From contig JANYEF010000019.1 of NCBI GenBank assembly GCA_025363325.1, positions 1 through 16,604 of the forward strand: DNA of 16,604 bases, written 5' to 3'. How positions within the stretch are numbered: position 1 is the first letter of the stretch; the number at the start of each line of letters is the position of its first letter. A program made the position numbers and the translations under genes. The stretch comes from Nitrospira sp. GTDB lineage: Bacteria > Nitrospirota > Nitrospiria > Nitrospirales > Nitrospiraceae. The notes under the pieces were generated by a model. It did not search any database, was not told the origin of the DNA, and saw only the letters and a program-made list of their open reading frames with translations. Positions 13,319-16,604 of the stretch are shown piece after piece.

Positions 13319-15178
13319 GTGAATCAGCAATTCGGTACCATCATGATGTTATCTAAAATCCAAGCACTGCGCATTTGTCGAACCCTCTTCCCATTTCTCA
13401 TGTCTGACGATACACTTTCCCGTATGACTCTCTGGCACTCCCCAGCTCCGTTTCAAGCCAGCAACCCTCGCGTCATGTCTTCGGCCCTACTCTCCTGTCT
13501 AGTCTTGGCATTGGTGTGCCTGTTCTCATCTGAGTCCGGTGCCTCTAGTCTCACCACGGGCCAACTGCGCAGCTATTCAACCATCCATTCGATTGGACTG
13601 GAATGGGATATTGTCGGTGATACGGACCACGATGCCGTCGGAACCATTCAATACCGGGCACAAGGAACGGGCACCTGGAAGCCGGGCTTCCCTCTCTTTC
13701 GAGTAGACTACACAAACCCCGATGGGGAATTCTTCAATATGTTTGCCGGAAGTCTCCTATTTTTGAATCCAGGAACCACGTATGAAGTCAAGGCCGACAT
13801 CGTAGATCCTGACGGCGGCACAGGAAGCCAGACTCTACTCGTGTCCACCAGGGCAATCCCGACGTTACCCGCCAATGGCCGAACCTTGCATGTCGCGCCG
13901 GGGACTGGTTCTGGAAACGGCACGGCGGGAAATCCATACAAGGGTATCACTGCGGCACAAGCCGTGGCGCAACCAGGAGATATCTTCTTCTTACACACTG
14001 GAAACTATGGAGGCCGGATAACCTTCAGCAAATCCGGTGCGGTCGGTAACTATATCGCATGGAAAGCCGCTGGGGACGGCGACGTCACGTTCAACGGCAT
14101 TCTGGTGAATGCAAGCCATATTTGGTTGGAAGGGGTCACGGTCAGTAACCAGGCGAGCGGATTGACGACTTCCAATGCGCCGGTGGATGTCGTGGTTACG
14201 CGTTCTTCGTTCACCAATAATCACTATGGCATTTATCTCGATGGTGGAGGGCAGGATTGGTACATCACCGATAATGTCATAGTCGGTGACAATATCCCCG
14301 CTGATGGCGGCCTCTCAGGGGAAGGAATCGAACTGTGGAAAACAAGCGGGCATGTGGTTGCGTACAACCGTATTTCCAAATCTGCTGACGGCGTCTCGTA
14401 TCCCCACACGAATGTCGACATTTACGGGAATGATGTTTTTGACACATCGGATGACGGGATTGAGCCAGACTATGGATATGCCAATGTGCGGGTATGGGGC
14501 AACCGCATTCACAATGCGGTGCATAACGGAATAAGCTTTCAAGATATGAACAGCGGACCGTGGTACATTCTTCGCAATCAGATTGTCGGCAGCGAGCAGA
14601 TGCCGTTTAAGTTTCGTGAAACTGATCGATTTCTTATTGCGCATAACACCCTGGTGAGTTGGGGGAATGTGCTTGGAGATTCAACAGACGCACAAGACCT
14701 CCTCGCGGGAATCTCGCGCAATAATCTGTGGGTGTCGGTAACAGGCGGAACGCTCTGGAATTTTCAAGGCGCGGTCAAGACCTGGCGGACCGACCTCGAT
14801 TATGATGGTTTCGACTGGGGAAACGCATCGGTGCCGTTCACTTACGGAGGGCAGTCCTATGCGAATATCCCTGGTTTTGTTACCGCATCCGGGCTTGAGG
14901 GACATGGGGTCCGCATCTCCAAGGCGACCTGCTTCGAAACGTTCAATGTACCAAGTCCGCCTCCGGCATCAGTTCCTGTTCAGGCGATGGCGCTTCGGTC
15001 AGGGTGCAATGCCATTGATGTCGGCGCCGTTCTCCCCAACATCAACGACGACTACCAGGGTTCTGCTCCAGACCTTGGAGCCTATGAATTTGGCAAACCT
15101 CTTCCACAATATGGTCCTCGGCCTAGCGATATCCAACCACCGGAAGCCCCACAGAACCTTCGCTTCCTCTCTCCTTAA
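13319..15178 (+). CDS. Secreted right-handed parallel beta-helix protein
   Basis: 619 aa from GTG 13319, which has GGTGG about 10 nt upstream. A signal peptide appears at residues 53-77 ('MSSALLSCLVLALVCLF' to 'GASS'), so the true start may be ATG 13475 or ATG 13424. Residues about 78-180 look like a fibronectin-III-like domain ('HSIGLEWDIVGDTD', 'LNPGTTYEVKADIVD'). From 'GRTLHVAPGTGSGNGTAGNP' to about 590 is a beta-helix of pectate-lyase or polymannuronate-epimerase style, with turns such as 'VDIYGNDVFDTSDDGIEPDY' and 'ANVRVWGNRIHNAVHNGISF'. It ends 'QPPEAPQNLRFLSP', which looks like the first strand of another Fn3 domain cut short. G+C is lower than in neighbours: two sampled 60-nt lines have 28 and 26 G+C, against 37 in a murJ line. 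The target polysaccharide, and whether it is catalytic, are unknown. Confidence 0.8.
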   Translation: MNQQFGTIMMLSKIQALRICRTLFPFLMSDDTLSRMTLWHSPAPFQASNPRVMSSALLSCLVLALVCLFSSESGASSLTTGQLRSYSTIHSIGLEWDIVGDTDHDAVGTIQYRAQGTGTWKPGFPLFRVDYTNPDGEFFNMFAGSLLFLNPGTTYEVKADIVDPDGGTGSQTLLVSTRAIPTLPANGRTLHVAPGTGSGNGTAGNPYKGITAAQAVAQPGDIFFLHTGNYGGRITFSKSGAVGNYIAWKAAGDGDVTFNGILVNASHIWLEGVTVSNQASGLTTSNAPVDVVVTRSSFTNNHYGIYLDGGGQDWYITDNVIVGDNIPADGGLSGEGIELWKTSGHVVAYNRISKSADGVSYPHTNVDIYGNDVFDTSDDGIEPDYGYANVRVWGNRIHNAVHNGISFQDMNSGPWYILRNQIVGSEQMPFKFRETDRFLIAHNTLVSWGNVLGDSTDAQDLLAGISRNNLWVSVTGGTLWNFQGAVKTWRTDLDYDGFDWGNASVPFTYGGQSYANIPGFVTASGLEGHGVRISKATCFETFNVPSPPPASVPVQAMALRSGCNAIDVGAVLPNINDDYQGSAPDLGAYEFGKPLPQYGPRPSDIQPPEAPQNLRFLSP

Positions 15179-15244
15179 CGCTCACTGACACCCTCTTGAG
15201 AGAAGAGCCCAACTTCCCCAGAACATTAATTGTTCTCTTCTACT

Positions 15245-15416
15245 GTGTGGGAGCGGGGGAAGGCGAATATCCAGGTTCAACTGACGAACCCGTATCGTGC
15301 TGAACCCCTATGCGGCGAAGCGGTTGGCTGCCGTGTTCAATCGCGTGGTCGCCGAATATGAGTCCAAGTTTGGGACGTTGAAGGACGACGCCAGACCACA
15401 AGCCAATGCGGCCTAA
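15245..15416 (+). pseudogene. Remnant of a DUF3467-like gene
   Basis: One frame from 15285 to TAA 15416 reads 'RTRIVLNPYAAKRL' and then 'AAVFNRVVAEYESKFGTLKD', strongly like the C-terminal end of DUF3467 proteins (x-R-I-V-x-S/N-P-x-x-A-K-R-L...Y-E-x-x-F-G). It has no start codon with a ribosome site, and a TGA lies just upstream at 15282. In another frame, GTG 15245 gives 'VWERGKANIQVQLT', which resembles the N-terminus of the same small family. The middle, some 45 residues, would be missing, with a frame change at about 15282-15290. I read this as an internal deletion of a ~95-100 aa gene. The family has no established function. The rest of 15179-15463 has no other gene that I can support. 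Confidence 0.5.
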
Positions 15417-15463
15417 GAGGAAGAAACCCTGTCGGACGTCGTTCTGGTCCGGGGATGGGGTTA

Positions 15464-16604
15464 TCAGCAGCCTTGCAGGTGATTGGAGCGGCTACAGGAC
15501 GCGACCGCCCGGCCAGCCAGAAATCCCGTCGCCCAGGCCCATTGGAAGTTGAACCCGCCGATCCGGCCGTCGCAATCGAGGATCTCCCCGATCAGATAGA
15601 GGTCTGGCACCAGCTTCGATTCCATGGTCCTGAAATCGATCTCTTCTAATGGGACGCCCCCGGCAGTGACTTCGGCATAGTTCCACCCTCGATCCTGTTT
15701 CACTGGAAGCCGGAACTTCAAGAACGCCTCGATCAGACGAGCTCGATCTTTCCGGGGCAGTTGCGCGATGGCCTTCTGTGGATCGCATTCGATATGAAGG
15801 CAGAGCGCCTCGGCAAACCGTTCCGGAACTAGTTGTGCGAGCGTCTTCGTGAGGGAGCGTCGAGGAGTGCCGGCTGCTTGGTCCATGAACCATCGCCTCG
15901 CCTGTTCCTGCGTCTTGCCTGGGAGAAAATTTCCATAGACGGCTACGGCTTCTCCCTGCTCCTGTGCCAGGCACCAGAACCGGCTCGTATCCATCACGAC
16001 CGGCCCACTGATCCCGAAATGGGTCCAAAGTAAACTCCCCGTCCGGCAGTCAACGATACGACCCTTTACCACCGTGGTCAACTCGACGTCATGCGAGAGG
16101 CCGGAGAGGGCCTTGTGAAACATTATGTCGTCAAACACCAGCGGCACGAGGGCCGGAACGGTGGCCGTCACGTGATGGCCGAGTCGTCGTGCCAGCTCAT
16201 ATCCAAATCCATCACTTCCCGATTTGGGGATCGATCGTCCACCCGTTGCCAGAATAACCTTCTTCGCTTGCAGGGCTCCGTGGGTATGGTGAATGACGAA
16301 AACAGCTTCGGGGCCGGTGAGACGGGCAACGTCTGTCACGCGATAATCCGGACGGATGATGACGCCCATCTCGTGGCAGCGATTGACGAGTGCGGTTAGG
16401 ACAGTTCGCGCCTGATCGGTCACTGGAAAGAGCTTGCCGCTTTCTTCTCGCTTCAGTTCGACACCCAGCGAAGCAAACCAGTTGATCGTGGCCTGAACCG
16501 GAAACGCGGCGCGCGCGGGCTGACCCTGAAGGTCATGGGCGTTCACGCCCTGGAGCTGGAAGGCGTGCAGCAGAAGGGTGACCTGTGGGAAGAAATGTTC
16601 GGGC
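15464..16604 (-). CDS. BaiN/HI0933-family FAD-dependent oxidoreductase (5' end outside window)
   Basis: The frame is open to the window edge, so the first part, with the GxGxxG FAD-binding motif, lies outside; about 380 codons are visible. They align well with E. coli YhiN: 'SGKLFPVTDQA', 'AKKVILATGGRSIPKSGSDG' with 'FGYELARRLG', 'LLWTHFGISGPVVMDTSRF', 'YAEVTAGGVPLEEIDFRTME' and the FAD-site ending 'IGEILDCDGRIGGFNFQWAW'. Family knowledge: cytoplasmic flavoproteins of the HI0933/BaiN group, usually about 400 aa, with mostly unknown substrates. A GTG at 16546 is not the real start, because homologous sequence continues upstream. The short Ser/Arg-rich tail after the last motif is not conserved. 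Confidence 0.92.
   Translation of the reverse strand, partial: PEHFFPQVTLLLHAFQLQGVNAHDLQGQPARAAFPVQATINWFASLGVELKREESGKLFPVTDQARTVLTALVNRCHEMGVIIRPDYRVTDVARLTGPEAVFVIHHTHGALQAKKVILATGGRSIPKSGSDGFGYELARRLGHHVTATVPALVPLVFDDIMFHKALSGLSHDVELTTVVKGRIVDCRTGSLLWTHFGISGPVVMDTSRFWCLAQEQGEAVAVYGNFLPGKTQEQARRWFMDQAAGTPRRSLTKTLAQLVPERFAEALCLHIECDPQKAIAQLPRKDRARLIEAFLKFRLPVKQDRGWNYAEVTAGGVPLEEIDFRTMESKLVPDLYLIGEILDCDGRIGGFNFQWAWATGFLAGRAVASCSRSNHLQGC

Noticed and set aside
16544..16546. GTG as start of the flavoprotein gene
   Set aside because: The frame is open beyond it to the window edge and the essential FAD-binding N-terminus must lie upstream.

Overview
The window is a gene-dense, roughly 60% G+C chromosomal segment from a Gram-negative (diderm) bacterium. 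Evidence for an outer membrane is a SurA-type chaperone, lipobox proteins, a monofunctional murein transglycosylase and a secreted beta-helix protein. The housekeeping gene mix, the protein flavour and the style of the intergenic repeats suggest a Nitrospira-like member of the Nitrospirota. That assignment is an inference; no rRNA or other decisive marker is present.

Layout. Bases 2-3371 (+) carry the 3' end of mfd, a lipoprotein parvulin (PpiC/SurA type) and a second SurA-like parvulin. A 181-bp palindromic repeat element lies between the two parvulin genes. engB (-) follows tail-to-tail and overlaps surA by 77 bp. mtgA (+) has a clear sigma70 promoter placed so that its mRNA would be nearly leaderless. 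Bases 4793-6722 (-) form a three-gene operon (unknown 190-aa protein, isoaspartyl peptidase/asparaginase, VOC protein) joined by 4-nt stop/start overlaps. Bases 6968-11778 (-) form a long co-directional run: lemA, two TPM-domain membrane proteins, murJ, an O6-alkylguanine-DNA alkyltransferase and dtd. A small unknown (+) gene diverges from lemA and converges on a (-) zinc-ribbon/PilZ gene. Bases 12936-15463 are accessory in character: a 383-bp gap, a lower-G+C gene for a secreted parallel-beta-helix protein, and what looks like a broken DUF3467 gene. The right edge holds most of a BaiN/HI0933-type flavoprotein gene (-), cut by the window end.

How the parts fit. Much of the left and centre serves the cell envelope: periplasmic folding (two parvulins), peptidoglycan synthesis (MtgA polymerises lipid II, MurJ flips it) and the LemA/TPM envelope cluster. 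Repair and quality control are also present (Mfd, alkyltransferase, D-aminoacyl-tRNA deacylase, isoaspartyl peptidase). The PilZ protein and the divergent beta-helix protein could both relate to surface or matrix polysaccharide, but nothing in the sequence proves a link.

The least ordinary signals are non-coding. Two long inverted repeats (6891-6962 and 12205-12310) are built from 9-bp units of the type TTNNTCTGG/CCAGANNAA, and both sit beside gene 3' ends. A related CCAGA-rich tract is translated as the acidic Pro-Glu tail of MtgA. I found no complete mobile element, CRISPR array, tRNA or rRNA, and no convincing new multi-gene system.
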